From NCBI GenBank assembly GCA_038025085.1, contig CM076146.1, positions 22,143,001-22,207,000 on the forward strand: a stretch of DNA of 64,000 nucleotides, given 5' to 3'. Within the stretch, counting starts at the first letter, position 1. Every line of letters starts with the position of its first letter. A program made the translations under genes and the position numbers. A model generated the notes under the pieces. That model searched no databases. It was not told where the DNA came from and saw nothing but the letters and a program-made list of their open reading frames with translations. The DNA is from Tetragonia tetragonoides (lineage: Eukaryota; Streptophyta; Magnoliopsida; Caryophyllales; Aizoaceae). Of the stretch, positions 26,501 to 38,125 are shown piece by piece.

Positions 26501-27092
26501 CGAGGCCAAGGTTTTAGGCTTCTCTTTCATACGGGAACTTTACAAAGATGATCCAGATTTCTCTCCCATGTTTGATGGCAGCAAGGAGGTGGAAAAAGGC
26601 CCTTTTCACATTCATGAAGGGTTCCTTTTCAAGCACAACAGATTGTGTATCCCTAAGGGCTCAATTCGAGACCTACTTATAAGGGAAGCTCACTTAGGAG
26701 GATTGGCTGGCCACTTTGGCATTGTGAAGACTCTTGAGGTCTTAAGTGAGCACTTTTATTGCCCAAGAATGCACAAGTTGATGCCCAGATCAGAAGGCCC
26801 TTTTAAAATCATCGAGAAGATCAACGACAATACATACAAGCTTGAACTGCCTGGAGAGAGTTCAATTTCAGCAACTTTTAATGTGGGAGATCTGCTGCCT
26901 TATTTGGAGGATGAATACCTTGATGATTTGAGGGCAAATCCAAAAAAAGTTGGGGAGGATGATGCGTTAGCATCAGGTCATCAAGTTACGAGCGTGAGCA
27001 TTAATGCATTAATCATGGCATTTGGGACTCTCTCACGTTTGAATGGTGATGATTCTGGTCCTAGAGGTCTTAGTGTCTTTTTGGCCACTTAA
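23562..27092 (+). CDS. Gag-pol polyprotein of CRM element 1, lacking the integrase core
   Basis: 1176 residues in one frame. The gag capsid region is at about 45-210 (LWYES at 99-103, the usual retrotransposon-gag pattern). A CCHC zinc knuckle CFKCQGYGHFQAEC is at 264-277. An aspartic protease follows with active-site IDGGS around D359. RT carries YFDD at 715-718, preceded by MPFGLSNAPSTF. RNase H has catalytic D863 (CDAC), E900, D925 and D968 (ADALSR). The integrase zinc domain keeps H1044 and H1051, but the reading jumps at about residue 1072 straight to the C-terminal GPF motif (1079-1081). The Cys pair of the HHCC finger and the whole D,D-35-E core are missing. The tail DLRANPKKVGEDDA (from 1122) resembles the CRM CR motif, and the last 44 residues lie in the 3' LTR. 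The Met at 23562 is simply the first in frame; an older start is probable at 23497. RT and RNase H motifs look intact. Confidence 0.93.
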   Translation: MREVKEQLSNLTQQMTDFLNIGRGRACGRGDDDGSLSPRRKDEQWGDLKFEPPDFDGGTNPDDYLEWEQQMGRLFDTKGYSEEKSFKVAVLKLKKYASLWYESMKLQREREGKSRVCSWPKLKKIMHKRFVPPSYTQDLYLKLTNFSQGTLSVADYIRDFEQLQIRTGIVEDPQLSIARFISGLDTNVGNRVKVQPFWSLDDVYKLALKIEKQEKAKKPAAKPSLRSFTPRAESSSKGSENDKRFLRDPKANKDALRPSLSRKCFKCQGYGHFQAECPNKRVLSLREYDELRQLDDDKEQNEEQSIDDELDIEPDQGSPLLVVQRVLHAREAEETLSQREKIFQTKCTVKEKLCTLIIDGGSCTNVASTLMVEKLGLATKEHPHPYSLQWLEKGSKAKVTKQVTIPFSIGKVYNDEILCDVIPMDACHLLLGRPWLYDRRVIHDGFRNVYSFEVQGKKINLQPAKLSLCGGTQVGEGSSVSNSSKHAMIVKGADLEYEIVHGNVVYMLVLLGENENIVGKPLHALIQPLLEKYVDVFPSDLPHGLPPIRGIEHQIDFVPGASLPNKAAYRCNPQETKELQRQVEELLDRGYIRESMSPCSVPALLVPKNDGSMRMCVDSRSINNITIKYRYPIPRLDDMLDELFGSCVFSKVDLRSGYHQIRMKDGDEWKTAFKTKGGLYEWLVMPFGLSNAPSTFMRLMNEVLHYFIDKFVVVYFDDILIYSKSDSEHVQHLTRVFEALRQHKLFAKLEKCDFFVPSVTFLGYIVSKDGIAVDPSKVEAIKTWPTPTSITQLRSFHGLASFYRRFIKQFSSLLVPLTDCMKKGVFEWTPMAQNAFEAIKERLSSTPILALPNFDQPFEVECDACRTGIGAVLVQNKRPIAYFSEKLNGSRGNYSTYDKEFYAIVRAHDHWAHYLKPRQFILHSDHEALKYINGQHKLSSRHAKWMEYLQSFSFVSKYKTGASNVVADALSRRHSMLSILEAKVLGFSFIRELYKDDPDFSPMFDGSKEVEKGPFHIHEGFLFKHNRLCIPKGSIRDLLIREAHLGGLAGHFGIVKTLEVLSEHFYCPRMHKLMPRSEGPFKIIEKINDNTYKLELPGESSISATFNVGDLLPYLEDEYLDDLRANPKKVGEDDALASGHQVTSVSINALIMAFGTLSRLNGDDSGPRGLSVFLAT
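26772..26785 (+). other. Integrase deletion junction in element 1
   Basis: Around codons 1071-1075 the integrase zinc-finger sequence (HFYCPRMHK) joins directly to the sequence just before the C-terminal GPF motif (KLMPRSEGPF). Full-length chromovirus integrases have well over 200 residues between these points, including the DDE triad. The join keeps the reading frame. The exact endpoint cannot be set without an intact relative. Confidence 0.85.
26942..26959 (+). promoter_or_regulatory. Polypurine tract of element 1
   Basis: An A-run (26942-26948) followed by TGGGGAGGA ending one base before the 3' LTR. This primes plus-strand synthesis. It lies inside the gag-pol frame, where it encodes part of the CR motif (PKKVGED). 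Overlap of polypurine tract, coding sequence and LTR is a known peculiarity of one CRM subgroup. Confidence 0.88.
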
Positions 27093-27743
27093 TCTAGGTT
27101 ATGTCCGTACAAGATTAATCCGTACAAATAAGCATTTGTGATTAGTGTTAGTTATAGTGCACCCTGCATGTAATTAGCATAATTAACAAATGTAATTAGT
27201 TGTTATTTGAATTCCCTAAGTAGTTGCTGAGTAAGGCGCGCCTAAGAGCACATGGGGCAGGTAAGGATGAAGAATGAGGCTCCTTACAGCTCACCCACGT
27301 TTGTCCTTATGCAAGGACAAGCAACAGCTGTCAAGTGGTCCAAAACGGAAGGAAATGCGCTCCAAATTGTACTGCACGTATTTGGCTCATTTCTGGGCAA
27401 AATACTGAAGTTTCATTTTGCTTGGGCACTACTCTTGGACAGCTCACCCTTTCTAGAGTATTCTTAGGTTATTAGGGCACATTTGTGACCCCTATAAATA
27501 TGTAAGAACAGCTGATGTAAAAGGCACTTGTTGATGAATGAAAATTACACGGCTGCTGCCTTCTTACAAATCTTGCGTTCTTTACAATAATCTTAGGGTT
27601 ATTTGGTGAGCAAGTAGTATTCTTTATCCATAGCTTGGTGGTTTAATCCTTTATAGCTTTGGTGGTGATACTCATTATCCTTTCTTCTCTTAATCCTCTG
27701 TTTTTGTTTACAAATTGCTAAGGTTGTAATTGCAAACGTATCA
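26960..27743 (+). repeat. 3' LTR of element 1 (784 bp)
   Basis: Same length and, by eye, same sequence as 22546-23329, at offset 4414. Its first 133 bases also encode the C-terminus of the polyprotein, whose stop codon TAA is at 27090-27092. TATAAATA is at 27493-27500. It is followed at once by the target duplication CAAGT. Confidence 0.95.
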
Positions 27744-27748
27744 CAAGT
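27744..27748 (+). repeat. Target site duplication CAAGT, right of element 1
   Basis: Matches 22541-22545. The satellite resumes directly with acaaacaagcttcaactc. Confidence 0.95.
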
Positions 27749-28150
27749 ACAAACAAGCTTCAACTCAAGCTGTTGAATGAATCTACGCGTTTTAACAGCT
27801 CTTACGACTAGGGTTATAGAAATTGAGTTCTTTTGTGTTGTATATTATCCAAATACTTTGTTTGCATTCATTTGAATGTGTGAAGCTACACCTTGGATGT
27901 TTACAAGTTTGACAAGCTTCAACTCAAGTTTACAAGTACAAACAAGCTTCAACTCAAGTTTTTGAATGCATTTACAGGTTTTAAAAGCTCATACGAGTAG
28001 GGTGAAAGAGATTTGATTTCTTTTCTGTTGTATATTAAGAGAAAGCACCCAAATGTTTTGTTTGCATTCTTTTGAGTATGAAACTACACCAAGAATGTGT
28101 TAAATTACAAACAAGCTTCAACTCAAGCTTTTGAATGAATTTACGCGTTA
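27749..28150 (+). repeat. Continuation of the 2590-bp duplication right of element 1
   Basis: Resembles 19800-20200: shared gaatctacgcg, gggttatagaaattg, gaatgtgtgaagct and tttacaagtttgacaagc variants. It differs by a loss around 27847 (tattatccaaat, about 12 bases) and by a 30-base local duplication at about 27920-27955 in which caagcttcaactcaagttt is repeated. This shows that the element split a pre-existing duplicated block. Confidence 0.75.
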
Positions 28151-30689
28151 TAACAGCTCTTACGACTAGGGTAATAGAAATTGAGTTCTTTTGTGTTGTA
28201 TATTAAGAGAAAATATCCAAATACTTTGTTTGCATTCATTTGAGTGTGAAATAACACCAGGGTTGTTTACAAGTACAAACAAGCTTCAACTCAAGCTTTT
28301 GAATGCATTTACGCGTTTTAAATGCTCATACGAGTTGGGTGAAAGAGATTTGAGTTCTTTTGCGTTGTATATTAAGATAAAGCATCCAAATACTTTGTTT
28401 GCATTTATTTAAGTGTGAAACTACACCTAGGATGTTTACAAGTACAAACAAGCTTCAACTCAAGCTGTTGAATGTATTTACGCGTTTTAACAGCTCTTAC
28501 GACTAGGGTAATAGAAATTGAGTTCTTCTGTGTTGTATATTGAGAGAAAGCATCCAAATACTTTGTTTGCATTCATTTGAGTGTGAAAACTACACCTAGG
28601 ATGTTTACAGTTACAAACAAGCTTCAACTCATGCTTTTGAATTCATTTACGCGTTTTAAAAGCTCATACGAGTTGGGTGAAAGAGATTTGAGTTCTTTTG
28701 TGTTATATAGTAAGACAAAGCATCCAAATACTTTATTTGCATTCATTTGAGTGTGAAACTACACCTAGGATGTTTACAAGTACAAACAAGCTTCAACTCA
28801 AGCTTTTGAATGTATTTACGCGTTTTAAAAGCTCATACGAGTAGGGTGAAAGAGATTTGAGTTCTTTTTTGTTGTATATTAAGAGAAAGCATCCAATTAC
28901 TTTTTTTTTTATTCATTAGGGTGTGAAACTATACCTAGGATGTTTACAGTTACAAACAAGCTTCAACTCAAGCTTTTGAATGCATTTACGCGTTTTAAAA
29001 GCTCATACGAGTAGGGTGAAAGAGATTTGAGTTCTTTTGTGTTGTGTATTAAGAGAAAGCATCCAAATACTTTGTTTGCATTCATTTGAGTGTGAAACTA
29101 CACCTAAGATGTTTACAGTTACAAACAAGCTTCAACTCAAGCTTTTGAATGCATGTACGCGTTTTAAAAGCTCATACGAGGAGGGTGAAAGAGATTTGAG
29201 TTCTTTTGTGTTGTATATTAAGAGAAAGCATCCAAATACTTTGTTTGCATTCATTTGAGTGTGAAACTACACCTAGGGTATTTACAAGTACAAACAAGCT
29301 TCAACTCATGCTTTTGAATGAATTTACGCGTTTTAACAGCTCTTACGACTAGGGTGATAGAAATTGAGTTCTTTTGTGTTGTATATTAAGAGAAAATATC
29401 CAAATACTTTGTTTGCATTCATTTGAGTGTGAAATAACACCAGGGTTGTTTACAAGTACAAACAAGCTTCAACTCGAGTTTTTGAATGCATTTACGCGTT
29501 TTAAAAGCTCATACGAGTAGGGTGAAAGAGATTTGATTTCTTTTCTTTTGTATATTAAGAGAAAGCACCCAAATGTTTTGTTTGCATTCATTTGAGTGTG
29601 AAACTACACCAAGAATGTGTTAAATTACAAACAAGCTTCAACTCAAGCTTTTGAATGCATTAACGCGTTTTAAAAGCTCATACGAGTAGGGTGAAGGAGA
29701 TTTGAGTTCTTTTGTGTTGTATATTAAGTGAAAGCATCCAAATACATTGTTTGCATTCATTTGAGAGTGAAACTATACCTAGGATGTTTACAAGTACAAA
29801 CAAGCTTCAACTCAAGCTTTTGAATGCATTTATGCGTTTTAAAATCTCATATGAGGAGGGTGAAAGAGATTTGAGTTCTTTTGTGTTGTATATTAAGAGA
29901 AAGCATCCAAATACTTTGTTTGCATTCATTTGAGTGTGAAACTACACCTAGGATGTTTACAAGTACAAACAAGCTTCAACTCAAGCTGTTGAATGAATTT
30001 ACGCGTTCTAACAGCTCTTACGACTAGGGTGATAGAAATTGAGTTCTTTTGTGTTGTATATTAAGAGAAAATATCCAAATACTTTGTTTGCATTCATTTG
30101 AGTGTGAAATAACACCAGGGTTGTTTACAAGTACAAACAAGCTTCAACTCAAGCTTTTGAATGAATTTACGCGTTTTAAAAGCTCATACGAGTAGGGTGA
30201 AAGAGATTTGAGTTCTTTTGTGTTGTATACTAAGAGAAAGCATCCAAATACTTTGTTTGCATTCATTTGAGTGTGAAACTACACCTAGGATATTTACAAG
30301 TACAAACAAGCTTCAACTCAAGCTGTTGAATGAATCTACGCGTTTTAACAGCTCTTACGACTAGGGTTATAGAAATTGAGTTCTTTTGTGTTGTATATTA
30401 AGAAAAAGCATGCAAATACTTTGTTTGCATTCATTTGAATGTCTGAAACTACACCTAGGATGTTTACAAGTACAAACAAGCTTCAACACAAGCTGCTGAA
30501 TGAATTTACGTGTTTTAACAGCTCTTACGACTAGGGTGATAGAAATTGAGGTCTTTTGACTTGTATATTAATCGAAAATATCCAAATACCTTGTTTGCAT
30601 TCATTTGAGTGTGAAATAACACCAGGGTTGTTTACAAGTACAAACAAGCTTCAACTCAAGCTTTTGAAATGCATTTACGCGTTTTAAAA

Positions 30690-33600
30690 GCTCATACGAG
30701 TAGGGTAAAAGAGATTTGAGTTATTTTGTGTTATATATTAAGAGAAAGCATCCAAATACTTTGCTTCCATTTATTTAAGTGTGAAACTACACCTAGGATG
30801 TCTACAAGTACAAACAAGCTTCAACTCAAGCTGTTGAATGTATTTACGCGTTGTAACAGCTCTTACGACTAGGGTATTAGAAATTGAGTTCTTTTGTGTT
30901 GTATATTAAGAGAAAGCATCCAAATACATTTTTTGCATTCATTTGAGTGTGAAACTACACCTAGGATGTTTACAGTTACAAACAAGCTTCAACTCATGCT
31001 TTTGAATTCATTTACGCGTTTTAAAAGCTCATACGTGTAGGGTGAAAGAGATTTGAGTTCTTTTGTGTTATATAGTAAGAGAAAGCATCCAAATACTTTT
31101 TTTGCATTCATTTGAATGTGAAACTTTACCTAGGATGTTTACAAGTACAAACAAGCTTCAACTCAAGCTTTTGAATGTATTTACGCGTTTTAAAAGCTCA
31201 TACGAGTAGGGTGAAAGAGATTTGAGTTCTTTTTTGTTGTATATTAAGAGAAAGCATCCAAATATTTTTTTTTCATTCATTTGAGTGTGAAACTATACCT
31301 AGGATGTTTACAGTTACAAACAAGCTTCAACTCAAGCTTTTGAATGCATTTACGCGTTTTAAAAGCTCATACGAGTAGGGTGAAAGAGATTTGAGTTCTT
31401 TTGTGTTGTATATTAAGAGAAAGCATCCAAATACTTTGTTTGCATTCATTTGAGTGTGAAACTACACCTAGCATGTTTACAGTTACAAACAAGCTTCATC
31501 TCATGCTTTTGAATGCATTTACGCGTTTTAAAAGCTCAGACGAGTAGGGTGAAAGAGATTTGATTTCTTTTCTGTTGTATATTAAGAGAAAGTACCCAAA
31601 TGTTTTGTTTGCATTCTTTTGAGTATGAAACTTCACCAAGAATGTGTTATATTACAAACAAGCTTCAACTCAAGCTTTTGAATGCATTTACGCGCTTTAA
31701 AAGCTCATACGAGTAGGGTGAAAGGGATTTGAGTTCTTTTGGGTTATATATCAAGAGAAAGCATCCAAATACTTTGTTTCCATTCATTTAAGTGTGAAAC
31801 TACACCTAGGATGTTTACAAGTACAAACAAGCTTCAACTCAAGCTTTTGAATGCATTTACGTGTTTTAAAAGCTCATACGAGTAGGGTGAAAGAGATTTG
31901 AGTTCTTTTGTGTTGTATATTAAGAGAAAGCATCCAAATACTTTGCTTGAATTCATTTGAGTGTGAAACTACACCTAGGATGTTTATAGTTACAAACAAG
32001 CTTCAACTCAAGCTTTTGAATGTATTTACGCGTTTTAAAAGCTCATAAGAGGAGGGTGAAAGAGATTTGAGTTCTTTTGTGTTGTATATTAAGAGAAAGC
32101 ATCCAAATACTTTGTTTGCATTTATTTGAGTGTGAAACTACACCTAGGATGTTTACAAGTACAAACAAGCTTCAACTCAAGCTGTTGAAATAATTTACGC
32201 GTTTTAACAGCTCCTACGACTAGGGTGATAGAAATTGAGTTCTTGTGTGTTGTATATTAAGAGAAAGCATCCAAATAATTTGTTTGCATTCATTTGAGTG
32301 TGAAACTACACCTAGGATGTTTACAGTTACAAACAACCTTCAACTCAAGCTTTTGAATGCATTTACGCGTTTTAAAAGCTCATACGAGGAGGGTGAAAGA
32401 GATTTGAGTTCTTTTGCGTTGTATATTAAGAGAAAGCATCCAAATACTTTCTTTGCATTCATTTGAGTGTGAAACTACACCTAGGATATTTACAAGTACA
32501 AACAAGCTTCAACTCAAGCTGTTGAATGAATTTACGCGTTTTAACAGCTCTTACGACTAGGTAGATAGAAATTGAGTTCTTGTGTGTTGTATATTAAGAG
32601 AAAGCATCCAAATACTTTGCTTGAATTCATTTGAGTGTGAAAATACACCTAGGATGTTTACAGTTACAAACAAGCTTCAACTCAAGCTTTTGAATTCATT
32701 TACACGTTTTAAAAGCTCATAAGAGGAGGGTGAAAGAGATTTGAATTCTTTTGTGTTGTATATTAAGAGAAAGCGTCCAAATACTTTGTTTGCATTTATT
32801 TGAGTGTGAAACTACACCTAGGATGTTTACAAGTACAAACAAGCTTCAACTCAAGCTGTTGAATGAATTTACGCGTTTTAACAGCTCCTACGACTAGGGT
32901 GATAAAAATTGAGTTCTTGTGTGTTGTATGTTAAGAGAAAGCATCCAAATACTTTGTTTGCATTCATTTGAGTGTGAAACTACACCTAGGATGTTTACAG
33001 TTACAAACAACCTTCAACTCAAGCTTTTGAATGCATTTACGCGTTTTAAAAGCTCATACGAGGAGGGTGAAAGAGATTTGAGTTCTTTTGTTTTGTATAT
33101 TAAGAGAAAGCATCCAAATACTTTGTTTGCATTCATTTGAGTGTGAAACTACACCTAGGATATTTACAAGTACAAACAAGCTTCAACTCAAGCTGTTGAA
33201 TGAATTTACGCGTTTTAACAGCTCTTACGAATAGGTAGATAGAAATTGAGTTCTTGTGTGTTGTATATTAAGAGAAAGCATCCAAATACTTTGCTTGAAC
33301 TCATTTGAGTGTGAAACTACACCTAGGATGTTTACAGTTACAAACAAGCTTCAACTCAAGCTTTTGAATTCATTTACGCGTTTTAAAAGCTCATAAGAGG
33401 AGGGTGAAAGAGATTTGAATTCTTTTGTGTTGTATATTAAGAGAAAGCGTCCAAATACTTTGTTTGCATTCATTTGAGTGTGAAACTACACCTAGGATGT
33501 TTACAAGTACAAACAAGCTTCAACTCAAACTGCTGAATGAATTTACGTGTTTTAACAGCTTCATTTAAGAATGTTTCAAAGTACACACAAGCTTCAACCT

Positions 33601-34120
33601 AAGCTCTTGAATGCATTTACGCGTTTTAAATGCTCATACGAGAAGGGTGAAAGAGATTTGAGTTCTTTTGTGTTGTATACTAAGAGAAAGCATCCAAAAA
33701 CTTTGTTTACATTCCTTTGAGAGTGAAACTACACCTAGGATGTTTACAAGTACAAACAAGCTTCAACTCAAGCTGGTGAATGAATCTACGCGTTTTAACA
33801 GCTCTTACGACTAGGGTTATAGAAATTGAGTTCTTTTGTGTTGTATATTAAGAAAAAGCATCCAAATACTTTGTTTGCATTCATTTGAATGTCTGAAACT
33901 ACACCTAGGATGTTTACAAGTACAAACAAGCTTCAACACAAGCTGCTGAATGAATTTACGTGTTTTAACAGCTCTTACGACTAGGGTGATAGAAATTGAG
34001 TTCTTTTGACTTGTATATTAATCGAAAATATCCAAATACTTTGTTTGCATTCATTTGAGTGTGAAATAACACCAGGGTTGTTTACAAGTACAAACAAGCT
34101 TCAACTCAAGTTTTTGAATG
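30690..34120 (+). repeat. Satellite block also present at 40180-42880
   Basis: Landmarks gggtaaaagagatttgagtt (30705, also near 36668 and 40194), ctcagacgagtaggg (31536, 41026), gcgctttaaaagc (31692, 41182) and actaggtagatag (32564, 37506, 41371) occur in the same order. The offset falls from about 9488 bp on the left to 8815 bp on the right (registers 32919 and 41734). The first copy therefore has about four extra monomers in the middle, near 31830-32500. The right part (32500-34100) also recurs near 46620-48000. Confidence 0.75.
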
Positions 34121-34599
34121 CATTTACGCGTTTTAAAAGCTCATACGAGTAGGGTGAAAGAGATTTGATTTCTTTTCTGTTGTATATTAAGAGAAAGCTC
34201 CCAAATGTTTTGTTTGCATTCTTTTGAGTATGAAACTACACCAAGAATCTGTTAAATTACAAACAAGCTTCAACTCAAGCTTTTGAATGCATTTACGCGT
34301 TTTAAAAGCTCATACGAGTAGGGTCAAAGAGATTTGAGTTCTTTTGTGTTGTATATTAAGAGAAAACATCCAAATACTTTGTCTGCATTCATTTGAGTGT
34401 GAAACTACACCGAGGATGTTTACAGTTAGAAACAAGCTTCAACTCAAGCTTCTGAATGCATTTACGCGTTTTAAAAGCTCATACGAGTAGGGTGAAAGAG
34501 ATTTGAGTTCTTTTGTGTTGTATTTTAAGAGAAAGCATCCAAATACTTTGTTTGCATTCATTTGAGTGTTAAACTATACCTAGGATGTTTACAGTTACA

Positions 34600-37500
34600 A
34601 ACAAGCTTCAACTCAAGCTGTTGAATGCATTTACGCGTGTTAAAAGCTCATACGAGTAGGGTGAAGGAGATTTGAGTTCTTTTGTGTTGTATAGTAAGAG
34701 AAAGCATCCAAATACTTTGTTTGCATTCATTTGGGTGTGAAACTACACCTAGGATGTTTACAAGTACAAACAAGCTTCAACTCAAGCTGTTGAATGAATC
34801 TACGCGTTTTAACAGCTCTTACGACTAGGGTTATTGAAATTGAGTTCTTTTGTGTTGTATATTAAGAAAAAGCATCCAAGTACTTTGTTTGCATTCATTT
34901 GAATGTGTGAAACTACACCTAGGATGTTTACAAGTACAAACAAGCATCAACTCAAGCTGCTGAATGAATTTACGTGTTTTAACAGCTCTTACGACTAGGG
35001 TGATAGAAATTGAGTTCTTTTGTGTTGTATATTAAGAGAAAATATCCAAATACTTTGTTTGCATTCATTTGAGTGTGAAATAACACCAGGGTTGTTTACA
35101 AGTACAAACAAGCTTCAACTCAAGTTTTTGAATGCATTTACGGGTAGGGTGAAAGAGATTTGATTTCTTTTCTGTTGTATATTAAGAGAAAGCACCCAAA
35201 TGTTTTGTTTGCATTCTTTTGAGTATGAAACTACACCAAGAATGTGTTAAATTACAAACAAGCTTCAACTCAAGCTTTTGAATGAATTTACGCGTTATAA
35301 CAGCTCTTACGACTAGGCTGATAGAAATTGAGTTCTTTTGTGTTGTATATTAAGAAAAAGCATCCAAATACTTTGTTTCCATTCATTTAAGTGTGAAACT
35401 ACACCTAGGATGTTTACAAGTACAAACAAGCTTCAACTCAAGCTTTTGAATGTATTTCCGCGTTTTAAAAGCTCATACGAGTAGGGTGAAGGAGATTTGA
35501 GTTCTTTTGTTGTTGTATACTAAGAGAAAGCATCCAAATACTTTGTTTGCATTCATTTGAGTGTGAAACTACACCTAGGATGTTTACAGTTACAAACAAG
35601 CTTCAACTCATGCTTTTGAATTCATTTACGCGTTTTAAAAGCTCATACGTGTAGGGTGAAAGAGATTTGAGTTCTTTTGTGTTATATAGTAAGAGAAAGC
35701 TTCCAAATACTTTGTTTGCATTCATTTGAGTGTGAAACTACACCTAGGATGTTTACAAGTACAAACAAGCTTCAACTCAAGCTTTTGAATGTATTTACGC
35801 GTTTTAAAAGCTCATACGAGTAGGGTGAAAGAGATTTGAGATCTTTTTTATTGTATATTAAGAGAAAGCATCCAAATACTTTTTTTTCATTTATTTGAGT
35901 GTGAAACTATACCTAGGATGTTTACAGTTACAAACAAGCTTCAACTCAAGCTTTCGAATGCATTTACGCGTTTTAAAAGCTCATACGAGTAGGGTGAAAG
36001 AGATTTGAGTTCTTTTGTGTTGTATATTAAGAGAAAGCATCCAAATACTTTGTTTGTAATCATTTGAGTGTGAAACTACACCTAGGATGTTTACAGTTAC
36101 AAACAAATATCAACTCAAGCTTTTGAATGCATTTATGCGTTTTAAAAGCTCATACGAGGAGGGTGAAAGTGATTTGACTTCTTTTGTGTTGTATATTAAA
36201 AGAAAGCATCCAAATACTTTGTTTGCATTCATTTGAGTGTGAAACTACACCTAGGATATTTACAAGTACAAACAAGCTTCAACTCATGCTTTTGAATGAA
36301 TTTACGCGTTTTAACAGCTCTTACGACTAGGGTGATAGAAATTGAGTTCTTTTGTGTTGTATATTAAGAGAAAATATCCAAATACTTTGTTTGCATTCAT
36401 TTGAATGTGAAATAACACCAGGGTTGTTTACAAGTACAAACAAGCTTCAACTCAAGTTTTTGAATGCATTTACGCGATTTAAAAGCTCTGACGAGTAGGG
36501 TGAAAGAGATTTGATTTCTTTTCTGTTGTGTAATAAGAGAAAGCACCCAAATGTTTTGTTTGCATTCTTTTGAGTATGAAACTTCACCAAGAACGTGTTA
36601 AATTACAAACAAGCTTCAACTCAAGCTTTTGAATGCATTTACGCGTTTTAAAAGCTCATACGAGTAGGGTAAAAGAGATTTGAGTTATTTTGTGTTATAT
36701 ATTAAGAGAAAGCATCCAAATACTTTGCTTCCATTTATTTAAGTGTGAAACTACACCTAGGATGTCTACAAGTACAAACAAGCTTCAACTCAAGCTGTTG
36801 AATGTATTTACGCGTTGTAACAGCTCTTACGACTAGGGTAATAGAAATTGAGTTCTTTTGTGTTGTATATTAAGAGAAAGCATCCAAATACATTTTTTGC
36901 ATTCATTTGAGTGTGAAACTACACCTAGGATGTTTACAGTTACAAACAAGCTTCAAGTCATGCTTTTGAATTCATTTACGCGTTTTAAAAGCTCATACGT
37001 GTAGGGTGAAAGAGATTTGAGTTCTTTTGTGTTATATAGTAAGAGAAAGCATTCAAATACTTTTTTTGCATTCATTTGAATGTGAAACTACACCTAGGAT
37101 GTTTACAAGTACAAACAAGCTTCAACTCAAGCTTTTGAATGTATTTACGCGTTTTAAAAGCTCATACGAGTAGGGTGAAAGAGATTTGAGTTCTTTTTTG
37201 TTGTATATTAAGAGAAAGCATCCAAAAATTTTTTTTTCATTCATTTGAGTGTGAAACTATACCTAGGATGTTTACAGTTACAAACAAGCTTCAACTCAAG
37301 CTTTTGAATGCATTTACGCGTTTTAAAAGCTCATACGAGTAGGGTGAAAGAGATTTGAGTTCTTTTGTGTTGTATATTAAGAGAAAGCATCCAAATACTT
37401 TCTTTGCATTCATTTGAGTGTGAAACTACACCTAGGATATTTACAAGTACAAACAAGCTTCAACTCAAGCTGTTGAATGAATTTACGCGTTTTAACAGCT

Positions 37501-38030
37501 CTTACGACTAGGTAGATAGAAATTGAGTTCTTGTGTGTTGTATATTAAGAGAAAGCATCCAAATACTTTGCTTGAATTCATTTGAGTGTGAAACTACACC
37601 TAGGATGTTTACAGTTACAAACAAGCTTCAACTCAAGCTTTTGAATTCATTTACACGTTTTAAAAGCTCATAAGAGGAGGGTGAAAGAGATTTGAATTCT
37701 TTTGTGTTGTATATTAAGAGAAAGCGTCCAAATACTTTGTTTGCATTTATTTGAGTGTGAAACTACACCTAGGATGTTTACAAGTACAAACAAGCTTCAA
37801 CTCAAGCTGTTGAATGAATTTACGCGTTTTAACAGCTCCTACGACTAGGGTGATAGAAATTGAGTTCTTGTGTGTTGTATGTTAAGAGAAAGCATCCAAA
37901 TACTTTGTTTGCATTCATTTGAGTGTGAAACTACACCTAGGATGTTTACAGTTACAAACAACCTTCAACTCAAGCTTTTGAATGCATTTACGCGTTTTAA
38001 AAGCTCATACGAGGAGGGTGAAAGAGATTT
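34600..38030 (+). repeat. Copy 1 of a 3.5-kb satellite duplication
   Basis: Matches 38126 onward at offset 3526 bp. Anchors: acgcgtgttaaaag at 34633 and 38159, and the gggtaaaagagatttgagtt variant at 36668 and 40194. Both copies share a damaged monomer where about 20 bases are lost (gcatttacgggtaggg at 35134 and 38660). After about 37394 the offset becomes 3864 bp, because copy 1 lacks two monomers (338 bp) found in copy 2 at about 40920-41260. Confidence 0.85.
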
Positions 38031-38125
38031 GAGTTCTTTTGGGTTGTATAGTAAGAGAAAGCATCCAAATACTTTGTTTGCATTCATTTGGGTGTGAAAC
38101 TACACCTAGGATGCTTACAGTTACA

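Larger units (their letters stand above)
22546..27743 (+). mobile_element. CRM-type Ty3/gypsy LTR retrotransposon (element 1), integrase core deleted
   Basis: A complete insertion of 5198 bp. It has two 784-bp LTRs (TGATG...ATCA), a primer site for initiator-Met tRNA, one long gag-pol frame, a polypurine tract and a 5-bp target duplication CAAGT. The domain order gag, zinc knuckle, protease, RT, RNase H, integrase is that of Ty3/gypsy chromoviruses. The frame runs over the polypurine tract into the 3' LTR and ends in a CR-like motif rather than a classical chromodomain. From what is known of the clade, this marks CRM elements, which target centromeres. By eye the LTRs are identical, so the insertion is very recent. 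Two defects are visible: an in-frame deletion removing the integrase catalytic core, and a frame break just after the probable gag start. The copy is therefore probably non-autonomous, but its RNA could be packaged and reverse transcribed. Confidence 0.95.
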
